Shown here: one piece after another, positions 23,489 to 36,168 of the stretch
How positions within the stretch are numbered: the first letter of the stretch is position 1
How the letters are laid out: each line of letters starts with the position of its first letter
Assembly (NCBI RefSeq): GCF_016801865.2
Contig: NC_068939.1
Coordinates: forward strand, 39,594,747-39,658,746
Direction: 5' to 3'
Origin: Culex pipiens pallens
Taxonomy: Eukaryota > Arthropoda > Insecta > Diptera > Culicidae
Length of the DNA stretch: 64,000 nt
Notes under the pieces: generated by a model
The model's database searches: none
Seen by the model: the letters and a program-made list of their open reading frames with translations, nothing else
What the model was told of the DNA's origin: nothing
Position numbers and translations under genes: made by a program

Positions 23489-23518
23489 ATGTTACCCGTG
23501 GATAACCAGCTCAGCGAG
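23489..23518 (+). CDS. retn: Dead ringer/retained ARID protein, alternative first coding exon
   Basis: Ten codons, MLPVDNQLSE, end exactly at a donor (GAG|GTACAG) in phase 0, which fits the phase-0 acceptor of the ARID exon at 52614. The start codon lies in CAAAATG, the favoured fly context, and the downstream exon supplies the gene identity. An in-frame stop at 23426 limits any extension. The 20 codons between it and the ATG are open (they include LEDYLQQIDK), so use as an internal exon is possible, but no pyrimidine-rich acceptor is seen. This exon would produce a protein starting only ten residues before the ARID domain, lacking the long N-terminus known in Drosophila Dead ringer. The donor departs from the usual GTRAGT at positions +4 to +6, which may make splicing regulated. 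Confidence 0.6.
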
Positions 23519-26200
23519 GTACAGTACTTGGAACATTAAAAATCTAAAATTTTAATACCAACTGACAGTGACAAATTTTTGGGCGATAAAATTTGTCGAA
23601 AACGACAAAAGTGGATCAAATTACGGTCCGTCGTCGCCGCCGGGCTCGGCAGGCAGCCAGGCAGAGTAAATAAGTGAGGGTGTGTGCACACACTTGGTAC
23701 CACACACATACACACAGCCGTATGCAAATTAAGCCTGTGTAGAAATGGTTTACTACCTCCCCCGGACAGGAAGAGAATCTTCGTAGGGTCCTTCTACTTA
23801 ATGGCGTACGGACTAATGAGTGGGTGTGTGCGTGCAAGAAGGGTATGGCACACGGTTTGGTGTTGGTGTGAGATTTTTAATTAGTGTGAAATGGAATCTT
23901 TTTGTTTTATGCACTACCTAATTGAAATACATCCACAAAATATAAATTTTCCACAGATATATTTTTCTAAAATAGATGTATCATTGTAATAAAAAGTTTA
24001 AAAAAATCACATAATCAGTCGATTTAAGAAATAAACGAAAAAAAACTAACTGAACAATACTCACAGATGTTCAAGCATAGAGTAACTTCTCAAATCTCAA
24101 ATCCGTTGCAAGTTAATGCAAACACACTTGCCGACGGCAGTTTGATGTGAAAGTCGCACGTATGAATGATAATCTGCTTGATGTACTTCAGCTTGAAAAA
24201 AAATCATTTAGTATTGCATTTAAAACTATGAAAAATACTTGACATTTCTTTGAAATTATTTTGTATGTTTTTTTATTGATTTTTTTAGATTGATACACGT
24301 TTGTTCATTACTTTTGTAGCAAGTTATAAATATTTTTAAATTTATTGTACGCAAAACTAGAATCAATCAAATCTAGGTTTTTTTTATATAACTGCAATTT
24401 GAACTCAGGGAAAACTATTTAATTAATTTGTTTGGTCAGGAGACCAAATTCTTTGAAGATAACATTTCTCAGATGCTAATTTTTAAGTTGAATAAAAGGT
24501 CCTGTAAAGCCTTTAATATAATTTATATGGCGTTTTTCCCTCAAAAAGCCAATATTGATTAAATTATTTATGAAAAATTTTAAATTCATTTTACAACTTT
24601 ATAACCTCTTCAAAAAATAGTCTGTGTTCCTTCAAAATAGTTTAAACAAGATTATTTTTTATTGTGTAAAATCAATTGATGAGCAGAGTGACAAAGTACT
24701 TTTGTTTTAAAAATACACATTTTGAGCATTTTTTTGTCAGTAACTCATCTAAATATTTTTGTTCAAATTACAGTTGTTCGATTGGCTTAAAAAAAAATCA
24801 TCACAAATAAGGGGAAAGTTTCAGCTTTTTAAAATTTTCGATTTCTTAAAATCTTACATGTTTTATATATTTTAATTCTTTTATTTAAACAAAATGAAAT
24901 TATGCAGCATTTTTTTTCTCTAACGTTAAACAAAAAGTGAAATCCCAGAATGTTGAATATGGACAAAACGTCAAAAATACAAATGTTTGAAAGTAAAAAA
25001 TAAGATAAAATCTTAATTCAAACATTGTTTAACATCTTATTCCAATTTTTCATTATTTTAAACATGCACTCTTCTTAAAAAAGTTTTGTAATAAACAGTT
25101 CAAATCCAAACTTATTTTCTTTTAAATTAATTTATTGTTGTTTGTTGAGTTTTTAAATTCTGATATCTTTTTTTAAACTACGCAACCTTGCATAAAACGG
25201 TCATAATTTTGATGTTTTTAAGGTGATTATCGAAATTTATTTACTCTTTTTTCAGTTATAATTTAGGCCGTTGCAAATATTTTTCAAAGTTTATGTTTTT
25301 GGTTTTTTACATTTTCAGTGAAACAAGTGTTGCATCATACATCAGTTCAGGTGTTTTACAATCATTAGTTTTCAAAATAGCTCATCGAAATTTGACAAAA
25401 TTCAATTTTTTTATTAACTTTTTAATTATGCTTAAAGTTATTATCAATGCTGGAAAATTCATTTTAAATTGTTTCCAGTTTATTGAACGTCCAATTTCAT
25501 TCAAATTTTGAAGTTTCAAAAAAATGTTTTGCCCCCTGATTTTTCGAGCCAATGTTGAGGTAGGGGGCGGGAGGGGGGGGGGGGGGTTATCCAGTTTATC
25601 CAGTAACTCTTTGCTGTCCAATTTGTAAAGATTAAAATGTTTTCAAAATCATCAACTTTTTTTCGATTTCGCTGTAAATGTTTTCAAAATCGACAAAATT
25701 GTTGTTCAAAATTGGATTTTTTTTGACAATTTTGAAAATAACAAATTTGTCATCACAGAGTTTCCACATTAGCAGGATTTCTAAACGATTTTTTTCTTCC
25801 TTCAAACATAAGCTTTTAATGTTTTTGCAAAAGATTAATTCAAACATATTTTTATGATTTTTTTTTGTCAAATAAATTCATTTATGTGATTTTCAGTAAC
25901 TATTTTGTGATATTTACCATTCTTTCGAAAAAAAAAAACAGTTTCTTAATAAGTTTTCTTTTTTTATGTGAGATCAAGGAGTTAAAAACTTAAAAGCTTA
26001 GATTTTTTCAAAACTTTTTTTAAATAAGCATGAAAGTTGATTTGTTTCATCTTATTCCCACTTATGATTTTCGGGTAATTTTGATCTTTAAACATTTTTA
26101 TCTTTAAAATGTTTTCAGAAATGTGATGTTCAATACAAGGAAGAAATTTTCAGAATAAAATGTTTTTAAAGCAAAAATTAGAGGACAAATAATTGTTTAA
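23519..26200. other. AT-rich intron filler
   Basis: Very AT-rich from 23.9 kb onward. A TG/CA-rich stretch lies at 23680-23720. No gene or bounded repeat is seen. Confidence 0.5.
25561..25586 (+). repeat. Long G-run
   Basis: TAGGGGGCGGGA is followed by about 15 consecutive G, an isolated feature in AT-rich DNA. It could form a G-quadruplex on the + strand (and hence in the intron RNA), or it may contain a length error from sequencing. Confidence 0.7.
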
Positions 26201-27940
26201 TCAAAAAGACTCAAAACAAAGAAACACGAAAAATTACAAATGTTATAAAAAATGGTTATATTTAAATTGGGAAAAGTAAAAACTGTAAATGAAGGAAATA
26301 AAATCCTGCAGAAGGGATAACATTTGGAAAAAAGTGTAAAATAAATTGAAAGATATAAAAGCAAACTTTTGCATGTACCATTTAGTTCCACAATTTCGTC
26401 CCACTTGAGAGCTCGACAAACGACATGCGTTCAAATTCGGCAGCTGCATTTTTCTTCAGCCCAGTACACGTTTCACAATTGCATCATGCACATCATGAAA
26501 TGCACGCACATCGTCGCCGAGTTCCCTGAAGTCCTCAACGTCCCGCAAAAGTCGCTTAACTTTTTCGCAGAATTAAAACATCAAACTGTCCGACCTTCAA
26601 CTCCCAGCGTCCAAGTCTCGCACAGCGCTCGCTCAAATTATGACCTGTTTATAATCGCATTTATTACAGAATCATGACAAAAAGCAGCAACTTCCTTTTG
26701 TAGCTGCCGTTTAAGTCGCCGGTCATCGCGCGCGCAGCAAACGGCTATAAAATCCGGACATTTCGCGGCGGCGGCGGCTTCGCCTCATCAATGCGATGCC
26801 ATACGGTTCGCCATCAAAAAGTCGCTACTATTGATTAAAATTTGCCCACAAAGTTGCAACCTTTTTTTACTGCAAACGACACTTTAATGATTAATAATTT
26901 ATAATTTTGCCACTTTGGTTGCCGAGGCACGAAGTCTTTGATTTCGCCACCTAGCGAATCCCTAACGCTTGATGAGGTGGGACCACCGGTGCATTAAATG
27001 TTGGGATTGATCCACCTAGATCGTCGTGAGTTGGATTCGAACACATGCGCGTCTTTTGGCGACATGAGGGGGTGGCGCGCTAACCAACACGGCCGTGAGC
27101 GCTTTCGCGCGAAGCGCGGCAACAGCGTTGGATATTTGGTTTTCAATACTTGTCTCTTTTAAGAAGCGCAAAGCATTGATAAGATTCCGTGTGTGCAGTC
27201 GCGCTGGATTCCGCGAAGCCGTAAATTAACGAAATTGATAGGTTTCCTGCAGCGGGATGCAAAATTTATCGCTCGTTAAAATTATAATTATCGGTCGATA
27301 TTAACATCTCGAAGAGCCGCTTCAAGGCCATTTTCGCGTAATCCGCGCTGAATGCCTCATTTCCACAACAAAATGGAGTCGACGGAATGAAAACAACAGG
27401 AAAAGCCATCTTTTACAACGGAGGGACGAGACGGTTCGATTTTTATAGGCTCGTCGTCGTCGTCGTCCAGACTTATAAAGCCCCTCTCGACCTTTCATAC
27501 ACATGAATTCCACTCGGCTCGGCATGTCGGGTGATACCCGACGGAGTCACAAAAACAAAGCAAAGTTCAAAACGGAGAGACAGCGAAAATCGTCCGAAAT
27601 CGAACGAACCGAGGTTAATTTATTCATATTTTGCCTCGGCTCGGATCGTCGGGGGCTTTTTTTCTCCCTCGGAGTTGTTTTTTTGCCCAGCTTACATAAA
27701 CTTTGCGTGTGAGTGTGTGCGCGCAACGGAAAAGGGAGGAGCGGCACGACGGGAGGCTATAAAAAAGGGACCCTAAAACCGGAGGCTTGGACCCTTTTTT
27801 GCTCCCGAGGAGATCGATCCTCGGCGAAGGACGAACATATGATCCGGGTTTCCTGGTAGCGAGGGATGTTTGCTGGATTTTTCTGTGTATAAATAATGAG
27901 ATGTAATGTCGATTTTGTGTGAAAAGTTTCTCATCAAAAA
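26201..27940. other. GC-richer intronic block
   Basis: From 26.37 to 27.9 kb the sequence is balanced in composition and includes GCGGCGGCGGC near 26770 and a TCGTCGTCGTCGTCGTC run near 27450. Apart from the SINE-like piece at 26930-27105 it appears single-copy. No exon is supported, and ORFs on both strands overlap each other. It is candidate enhancer DNA. Confidence 0.4.
26930..27105 (-). mobile_element. tRNA-related SINE-like fragment
   Basis: Read on the minus strand, GGCCGTGTTGGTTAGCGCGCC (27073-27093 region) resembles a tRNA D-arm with TTGGTTAGCGC. About 30 bases on, TGTTCGAATCCAA (27031-27043) matches a box B. A non-tRNA body follows toward 26930. Box A is incomplete, so it would be a weak Pol III promoter. 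No poly(A) tail or target duplication is clear. Confidence 0.5.
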
Positions 27941-28127
27941 TCATTTCCTAGGTCCCAGGTCCTATAGGACATTCCAACAAAAGTCCCAGGTCATTACAAA
28001 ATATCAACAAAGTACTCACTGAAGCTTTGCAAGTATGATTTGGGATCAAAATTCAATGATCCCTGCTTGATTTGATCTAAATTTTAGGCATTTTTGGATG
28101 ACCTAAGTTCTAGGACATTCACAGATC
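27941..28127 (+). repeat. GAGGTCA-family array, left piece
   Basis: CCCAGGTCATTACAAAATAT and CAACAAAGTACTCACTGAAG wording here is the same as in 29074-30720. The array is interrupted by a palindromic-family insertion at 28128-29073. Confidence 0.8.
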
Positions 28128-29073
28128 ACCAACCCAAACAACCCACCATTTTCTGATGTCAATATCTCAGCAACTAATCGTCCGATTTTCAATGTTGAAA
28201 CATGAAACATTCGTGAAAATTTCCGATCTTCTCGAAGACAATATTTTATTTGTGTTGAATCAAGACTAACATTTGAAAAGGAGAAACATTCAAAATTACG
28301 CCCTTTTGAAATGTTAGTCTTGATTTTTTTCTTCAAAATATTGTTTTCAAAAAGATCGAAAAATTTCACAAATGTTTCTTGTTTTAACATTGAAAATCGG
28401 ACCATTAGTTGCTGAGATATCGTTGTTAGAAAATGGTGAATTGTTTTTCATGTTTCTTTTTCTTCAAGCCGTTGTATCTCAGCAACCAGAGGTCTAATCT
28501 CCAACTTCATAGCAATATTTCGTTACAATCAAACTATCGGTGGCTATATCTTGAAAACGGAGCTCTTTATCAAAAAATCTGTAAAGTACCTATCGATTGC
28601 AAATTGAATTTTACATAAAAAATTTTACGACCAATGTTTCGATTTTTTGATAAAATCAATATTAATTAAAAAATCATAACTGCACAACCTGGAAATTTCT
28701 AAAAAGTTGGCATTTGATGTCCTCTAAAACAAATCAAAAATTGAAAACAAAATAAATATAGTGTTTTTTGCAAATCAAGTTTTAGTGACAAAAAGTTAAA
28801 TAAAAAATCACCAATTTTTTTTTACCGTGTATCATTTTTTTTCAGTGTAGTCCATATCCATACCTACAACTTTTCCGAAGACACCAAATCGATCCAAAAA
28901 AATCCTTCACAAGATAAAGATTTTTGCAGCTGCCAAATTTGTATGGAAAATTATATGGACAAATTAATGATGCAAAATGGCTTCTTTGGGCATACCGAAG
29001 GCATCAAAAAAGTTTCAGTCGGATTAAAAAATACAAAAAAAAATCGAATGACCGAAATCTGAGAGAACTGCTC
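28128..29073. mobile_element. Palindromic (foldback) element, copy 3, left arm truncated
   Basis: Same family as 8099-10018. The right arm is fairly complete and ends GAGAGAACTGCTC at 29073. The left side starts abruptly at CAACCCACCATTTTCTGATG, internal to the arm, so about 700 bp of left arm is missing. It separates two parts of the GAGGTCA array and is therefore younger than the array. Confidence 0.85.
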
Positions 29074-30720
29074 ACATATTACATAGCGATATAGGACATA
29101 GGACATAGGACTATATAGCTATATAGGGCATAGCGATGACCTAGTCTACGATGCTCTTGCCTAAAAACATAATCCATGATCAAATGTTCGTTACGGAGGT
29201 AGACATATGACCTAGGTCATTCAAAAATATCAACAAAGTACTAACTGAAGCTTTGCAAGCATGATTTGAGGTCAAAATCCAATAATCCCTGCTTGTTTCG
29301 ATCCTAATTTTAGGCATTTTTGGATGACCTAACACTGAAGCTTTGAAAGCATGATCCGAGGGCAATATCCAATGACCTCTTATTTGTTATTGCTGTAGAC
29401 GCAATAGGTCTTAATTCCAAAGGAGCTTGGGAGACTCAGGTCATTCCAGAATATCAACAAAATACTCACTGAAGCTATGCAAGCATGTTCCGAGGTCACA
29501 ATCGAATGACCTCTTACTTGTTATCGCGGTATCTTCAGGTTGTACTAGAATGAAGTAGGACATTCCAAAATATCTACAATCACTGAACTTATGTGAGTAA
29601 AATCCGAGGTCAAAATCTGATGACCTCTTACCAGTCATGAGCGTAGACACATGTACACTATGCAAGCATGATCATATAGGTCATATCTTCAGGGAGTCCT
29701 AGAATAAGGCCGGACATTCCAAAATATCAACGAATTACTCACTGAAGCTATCCTAGCATGATTTGAAGTCACAATCCAATGGCCTCTTACTTGTTATGGC
29801 GGTATACATATAGGTCCTATCTTCAGGGAGTCCTAACCACGGTAAATTATTGAATGAACAAAGACATTTAAAACAAAGAACTCGCTGCAACTATCCTGAT
29901 CGGACTTAAGGCTAAGCCGTTGATCATTTTCGAAGAAAATTGATCATCACTATAAAATATTCTGTATTAAATTCAATTCAACGAAATTCAGCACCAAAAG
30001 GAATCAGCATGTGCCGGTTGTTGCCTTCTTGAAGCCACTGAAGGAATTTTTGATCTAAATCAATTGTGCTTCAAAATTTATATAATTTTGTGGCGCAGTC
30101 ATTGACGTCCTAGTTGGCAATCATTGATTAATGACGATTTCCATAACTTTACAAGGAATGGGATAATCGTTACCAAAAGGAATCAGCATGTGTAGGGAAC
30201 TATTCTAAACAACTTGTTGAAGGAATTTTGTCAAAATATTTAAAGCGACGCAAAATGTATATCTTTGAAAAAAAAAATCATGACAATGATGGAAGTCTTC
30301 CCGTTAATGGGAGGTCGAAATCCAATGACCTATATTATGTTATGGAGCTATGCATACTGGTCTTAAATTCAGAGAATTCTTGGATGACCCAGGATTTTCC
30401 GAAATATTTTCCTTAGATGACCCAGAACATTTCAGTATATCAACAAAGTACTCACTATGCCGGAATAATCCGAGGTCAAAATCCTAGGACCTCTTACTTG
30501 TCTCGGAAGTAGAAATTCGTAAACATCATGGAATCCTTGAATGACCCAGGACATTTCAACATTACCTATAACTAGTTATGGAACCAAAAACATAGGTCCA
30601 AACATAAGGGAGTCCTTGAATTTCGTAGGACTTTCAACAAAATCCACAAAGTACTCACTGAAGCATGATCCGAGGTCATGATCCGATGACCTCCTACTTG
30701 TCACGGGAGCAGATAAAAAA
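29074..30720 (+). repeat. GAGGTCA...TGACCTC tandem/dispersed array
   Basis: At least seven diverged units carry CATGATCCGAGGTCAAAATC plus CAATGACCTCTTACTTGT (near 29350, 29485, 29600, 29757, 30315, 30470 and 30665). They are linked by TCCAAAATATCAACAAAGTA and CTCACTGAAGCTATGCAAGC. Spacing is about 110-160 bp in the first half and irregular later. Each unit holds an internal GAGGTCA/TGACCTC inverted pair. No coding frame persists. Confidence 0.85.
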
Positions 30721-33700
30721 AGTTAACTCAAGGAAATATTTGGATGACCCTGGGCCCAGGATATTCTCTGACCGACCAAACTGCAAACGTCTTAAAGCGT
30801 CTTCAAGCTTCTTCGTCACATTCTCCATAAAATGTCCGCAGTGATCACTGTTGATCCAAGACTCCGAGCCGTCCTTTAACGAACTCCGCATCCGTGCATC
30901 AATCAACGCCGCGTAAAACCCACCAATTTCACGATCCCAACCGATTCCCATCGCAACAGCTCCGTAATTTATAATTTGATTCACTTTTATAACGAAATGT
31001 CCCTAATTACCGGCCGCTCACATCGACCCAGTATTCCACGCACCCTCTCTCTCTGCCGTCGTTGTGTTCGCTGGGAATCCTCGGCGGAGGTCAAAAACTC
31101 CATTCTCCCCGTAATTATTCCACAATTAATCAACCCGGGACTCCCGGCTCGCCCTCTCTCTCTTCATTCATCAACTCGTAAAAAAAGGCCTTTTTGATTG
31201 AAGTGAAATCAAATCAAGCGCGAAACCTGCCCGGCCGGGGCCGTAACTTTTATAGGCGCGTGATAAATAATTGTTGTGGAGCCCTAACCTCATCAGCGCA
31301 CGGTTCCATATGAGCAATTTGATCGTGAGCGCGAGTGCCTCGCGGGGCCACTCGGACACGTACGGAGTCGACTTCATCAACCCAGTGGAAAAAGAAACAC
31401 GACTTGGAGGGACGAAAAAAAACTGTTTATGATAAATGAATCTTATAAAATCTGTGTCGGTCCCCGGAGGGATTCGGGGGAGGGAGATCGACGCGCGTGG
31501 CGAAGTGAGGTTATGTTTTGACGGTGTGGTATTAAAAAGGGGGGCCTTATTACAATTATTAATAATGTTTTTTGTGAGTTTTTTGTTCGTGCGGTTCGGT
31601 TGGCCCGATTCTTGGGTGTTTTCCTTTGTTGGAGAGCCTGCTGGTGGTAATGAAATCATGGGCGAATAAATGCCGTAAACGGTTCGATCGCGAGGGCTGG
31701 TTTGCCTCTGTGGAGGGTAATACGATTAGCTAGAGAGATTTGGATGAAGTTTGGGGTAAAAATCTTACATCACAAGATAACATAAGAGTCAAGATCTGGG
31801 ATGCGCCTTGGCAAACAATACGACTTTGACTCCAACTCCACAGACCTGGTTCAAAGCTACCAAACCTCGCAGTCGCTCAAGTCCTCTCTGGAGCCACCAC
31901 CAAGTGACCTTCCATCTCAAACTACCGTTGAACGTCCGTACTTCAACTTCTTGAATTAATTCAATCCGGGCGCGCCCAGATGTAATCACGCGCTAATAAG
32001 ATGCTAAGAGAATCAAAACCCCCTCCCCAAGTGTTGTGTATAAATCTCGCCAGCTCTAACGCACTTTGTTTGTTGTTTCGAAAAGCTCGGGCACGACCCA
32101 AAGTCCGCTCGAGCAGTCAACGGCCTCCGAGCTTCATTCATGATCTCAACGAATCTCCAAACCGTGACGCCACCAAGTGGCCAAAACCCTAACCGTAACC
32201 GTACTTAACCTCGAGGACCAAGGTCTAGCAGCGAGCTAGCTCGCGTAACTAGCCACCCCAGGACCATGATTTGGCGTTTTATCCCGAAAACTCTCCCGAA
32301 AAAAAAAAATTCAACAGTTTTTGGAGTGTCCCGCGCGCGCTTAGGAATATAAATTTTATTAAACGGGCGCGCACGCCCAAAGTGGGGGCTCTTCTTCCCT
32401 GCTTGCTTTCAGCAAGAAGCTCCCGCTGGAGGGGGTACTCGTAAATCAAAACACCGTAAGTTTCGGCGTGGTCTGCGGGGTCGTCGATTACGAACCCCGG
32501 GAGAAGCCCACTTATCAGATTAAAGACTTTCTTCTGCAGCACACAACACTGCTACAGGGGGTAATTGGGCGCGTTTTCGATTGGTTTTGGGCCCTCTGGA
32601 GATCGACGTGATCGAAGAAGTGGTTTTCTTTTCACACGGTCCGCGTTGATGCGGCGAGATCGGGGCGTGTGCCGGTTGGATAAACACGGGGCTTTCCGCA
32701 AAGTCATGGTTTGGACATTTATCAGCGTGAACGGTAGCGGGAGCGGGTCATGAGCATGACAGGTGAACAAATTTGATTAAAGATGGCGGGGATGATCATG
32801 GGATCTCCGTGACGTTAAGCTTAATCGGGACTTTTGTGTTCGAGTCGAGAGAAGGTCGAGAGTAAAATGGTCTCGATTTTGATTGAGAGCGAAGTGGAGC
32901 AACTGTGAGGATAATGCCCTTGGATTGTCGATCAGCTCATTTCAAAAGATTCACGGATGAGTTCTGCCCTAATGAGTTGCATTTATCAACGTCCAAGCTC
33001 TTCTAACTCATCGAAATTGATTCGTTTAGGGATTGACATTTTTTAGAATGAATCTGAGAGCAACCGCTCTCAACCGTGCCTTCACTAAAACATGGATCCT
33101 GTGCAATTGATGATAAAATGACTTCTGATCTTGAACATGATCTGTTGATACCCTTAATTCCTAGTAGTATTGAGCATCGAGGAACTTCTACTGTGTTGCA
33201 GATTCTATCCATGACATGATCTAGGATGCTCATAGACTCTATAGGACCATTAAAAGTTCTAAAAATATTCCCAATTTATTGCCACTGACTCAACTCCGTG
33301 CCGTTAAATCTCTACATCGTCCTTCAACGCCAACATCTGTTTGGGTAAATTAATTTCGTCCCGAACCCCTCTCTACCAACACACACAAAGACGGTCGCTT
33401 AATGACTACCAGATTTCCGTTACAGGACTATCTGCCTGCTGCGATTGTATCGGTATTGGTTAACTCAGATGTGACAAATCTCTTAATCCTCTTGGCCGTC
33501 GACTTCATCGTACTCATGCACAGATAGACAAGATTTCGAAGGGATGTACTCGATGCCCACCCCCCGAGGCGTTCTGCCCAAGAGTCCTTAAAATAGCACC
33601 AGTCCTCACTGGAAGATGAAGGCCCGAAACATGACAAACATAAGAAAATCGGGGTTCGTTCGTTGACGACTTTGTTGATTCATCCAAACGCGACTCATTG

Positions 33701-34546
33701 TTGACTATACATGAGCATTTAGAGAAGCTTTGAAGCCTATACCTGAGATGGCTCGAGCCAGATAGCCCCGAGCTGGGTGGATTACAAATTCATTTTCGAT
33801 TGTGGTCGCACACAGGAAACTCGACGCCGATCCCGTGATGACCTTTTGCGGGTGGTGCGAGGTCTCCTCACTGTGTGTGTGAAGATTTTGATTAACGACG
33901 ACAGCGGCGCTCATAATGGGAACAAAGCGCGCGATTGTGTGAGGACTTCCTTTCGAGATCTTTGCGTGATTGAGATATAAAGACTTGAATAGTGGGGAAT
34001 TGTGTGTCCTATTGTGGACGGGGATTTAGTGACAAATTGTTTGGAGGTTGGAACGGGGCGAGATGTATCACGTGCTTCTGCGGTTAGCGGCTCAGCGCGG
34101 TGATTAATGGGATCAATTTGATAGGAGCGTGTGATTTGAAAGTGATTTGTTGGAATGGGATTGAGTCTATCAGATTGTCGTAGACCTTTGAATAAGGTTG
34201 GGTATTTCTATTTTAATCAAAGTATTTTTTTTTTCTTGAGAAACGAAATCATGATATCTTTTGTTACATTTACTGAATGCTTTTCAAACATTGAAATTTT
34301 AGAACTCATATAATACGCAATAATGTGGGGATTTCAAGGAAGATCTTAGAGTCTACAACACGCTTCTACCAAGGTTACCCAATAGATATGTAGCTCACAT
34401 TTGGGATGTTCTGGATCGCTCTATGTGTTTTGGAATTAGGAACTACGAGTTCATTGTCATCACAAGATGTTGACCAAGTATGAAACACATATCCAAGAGG
34501 AAATCCATAAAATTATTAAGAGACTTGATATCCAGTTTTTTTTAAT
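30721..34546. other. GC-richer single-copy intronic block
   Basis: Balanced to GC-rich DNA with no bounded repeats that I can see. Several ORFs of 60-162 codons overlap on opposite strands, with no family resemblance, and lack paired splice signals. This is the longest repeat-free interval of the intron and a good place to look for conserved enhancers or unannotated exons. Confidence 0.45.
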
Positions 34547-34555
34547 GTTCCAACT

Positions 34556-35223
34556 TAGAGGTGGGCAAAAATGGAGCGAGCCGCTCAGAACCACGGTTTA
34601 TTTTTTTAACTATGGTCTTTCGAAAGAATTATGGAATGATTTTTGAACTTTTATTTGAATTTGAATTTTTCAACAAATTTTAGTATTAAATGTTATTTCA
34701 AATATTTCAATGCCTATTAAAAAATTCCAACCTGGTCAAAATTGTCCAACGTTGTACTTTTTCCGGTACTTTAGGCGGGGTAAAGCGCGGCTATTTTCCG
34801 AAATTTCGGAACTGATTCGACATATTCCGTTTTGAGGTATATTGCAACTGTCTCATCAATATACATTGAAAGATTCTGAATAGCAATTTGAGCATTTCAA
34901 AATGCTACTGAAAAGCCCATACAATTATAAGAAAAAAAATTAAATCACTTTGCCCAATAAAACTTTTGGAATTATAGACTTCACCGATCAAGATAAAATG
35001 TAGAAAAGAGTTCGCAATTTTGTTTTGCAATTTGATGAAATTTATTGCAATTTTCTTCAATTTTATAGATTGATGTTTGAGTGCTCTCCATATTCAATTA
35101 TTTTAACATTTAAATCTTTTCATATTTTTTTTAAAGTGAAAGAGCCATTCAAAAGAGCCGCTCATTTTGATGAGCGAACGAAAATGAGCGGCTCCTAAAA
35201 AAGAGCGGTTTTGCCCACCTCTA
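34556..35223. mobile_element. hAT-type MITE with 8-bp target duplication
   Basis: Ends are TAGAGGTGGGCAAAA on the left and the inverse of TAGAGGTGGGCAAAA on the right. Subterminal GAGCGAGCCGCTC and GAGCCGCTCATTTT motifs extend the symmetry. The flanks share GTTCCAAC (34547-34554 and 35224-35231), with one extra T on the left. TAG-type ends and an 8-bp duplication are hAT hallmarks. The 0.67-kb AT-rich interior has no transposase. Confidence 0.9.
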
Positions 35224-35467
35224 GTTCCAACAAACCAAGTTTGTTTTTGTTGCTTTCTGGATTATTTTAAATTTATTTTTAAATATTAAAAAAAAATCAT
35301 GTTCAATTTTTTTTAACAAATCAAAAATGTAGAATTCAGTTTTCTTAAAAAAAAAACAATTCCTGTTTGTGGAACTTCTTCCTCCCCTGTCGATTCAGAA
35401 CTGTATCGCTATTTGACTATTCGTGCTCAAACTCAATCCAATTCAAATAATCATCTTTGCGCTTAGC

Positions 35468-36168
35468 TTAAGGGGTTACAAACATGCAGAAAATCACAAA
35501 ATTTCATATTTTAGATAATTCACTTAATTCACTAAAAAGATGATTTTCAATTATTCCTGAAAGTTTCATGGAGATATTTCGTGACTGAATTGAGTAAAAG
35601 ACGATTTAAGTTCACAATTTTGCCATGCGCAGAGCGAACTGTCAAACTTTCTCAGCGTTTTTCTCTAAACACCGAGTTGATTTACGGATTCCAGGATATC
35701 TCGGGATGGAATGAACCAAATTGGCTGAAATTTGGGGTGAAGACTCTCAAGACATATCCCGTGTGCATGACGAAGCCCGATTTTGAAATTTTGCTTTTTT
35801 AAAAAATACAAAAATCAAAAACTGACGATTTTTTATATGAAAAACATAAAAATATTTTTATCTTTTTTAAAAATTAAGTTTTTGAAAATCGGCCTTCGTC
35901 ATGCACACAGGACCGGTTCAACGAGTCTTCACCAAAATTTTGAGCCAATTTGGTCAAAGCAGTATTGAGATATAGTGGCACCCGTTTTTTGAAACTGCTA
36001 ACTTAAAATATCTCTATCTCGTCAATGGTAATCCAAATGTCTTCATATTTATTAAGTTAATAGATAAAAATGTATATGTTAATTCCCTGCAAGAAGATTT
36101 TAAAAAAAGTTTAAATGTGTGCTCAACCTCTGACATTTTTGACGATTTACATGTATGTAACCCCTTAA
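35468..36168. mobile_element. TTAA-flanked foldback element, piggyBac-like or similar
   Basis: It begins TTAAGGGGTTACAAACATG and ends CATGTATGTAACCCCTTAA, so short GGGGTTACA inverted ends are flanked by TTAA. An internal inverted repeat lies at 35739-35935, where GTGTGCATGACGAAG and CGATTTT occur on both arms. The 701-bp element is non-coding. TTAA duplication suggests piggyBac-type mobility, but the end sequence alone does not prove it. Confidence 0.7.

Noticed and set aside
31171..31659. 162-codon minus-strand ORF
   Set aside because: Low-complexity composition, no domain, no splice support, and intronic position.
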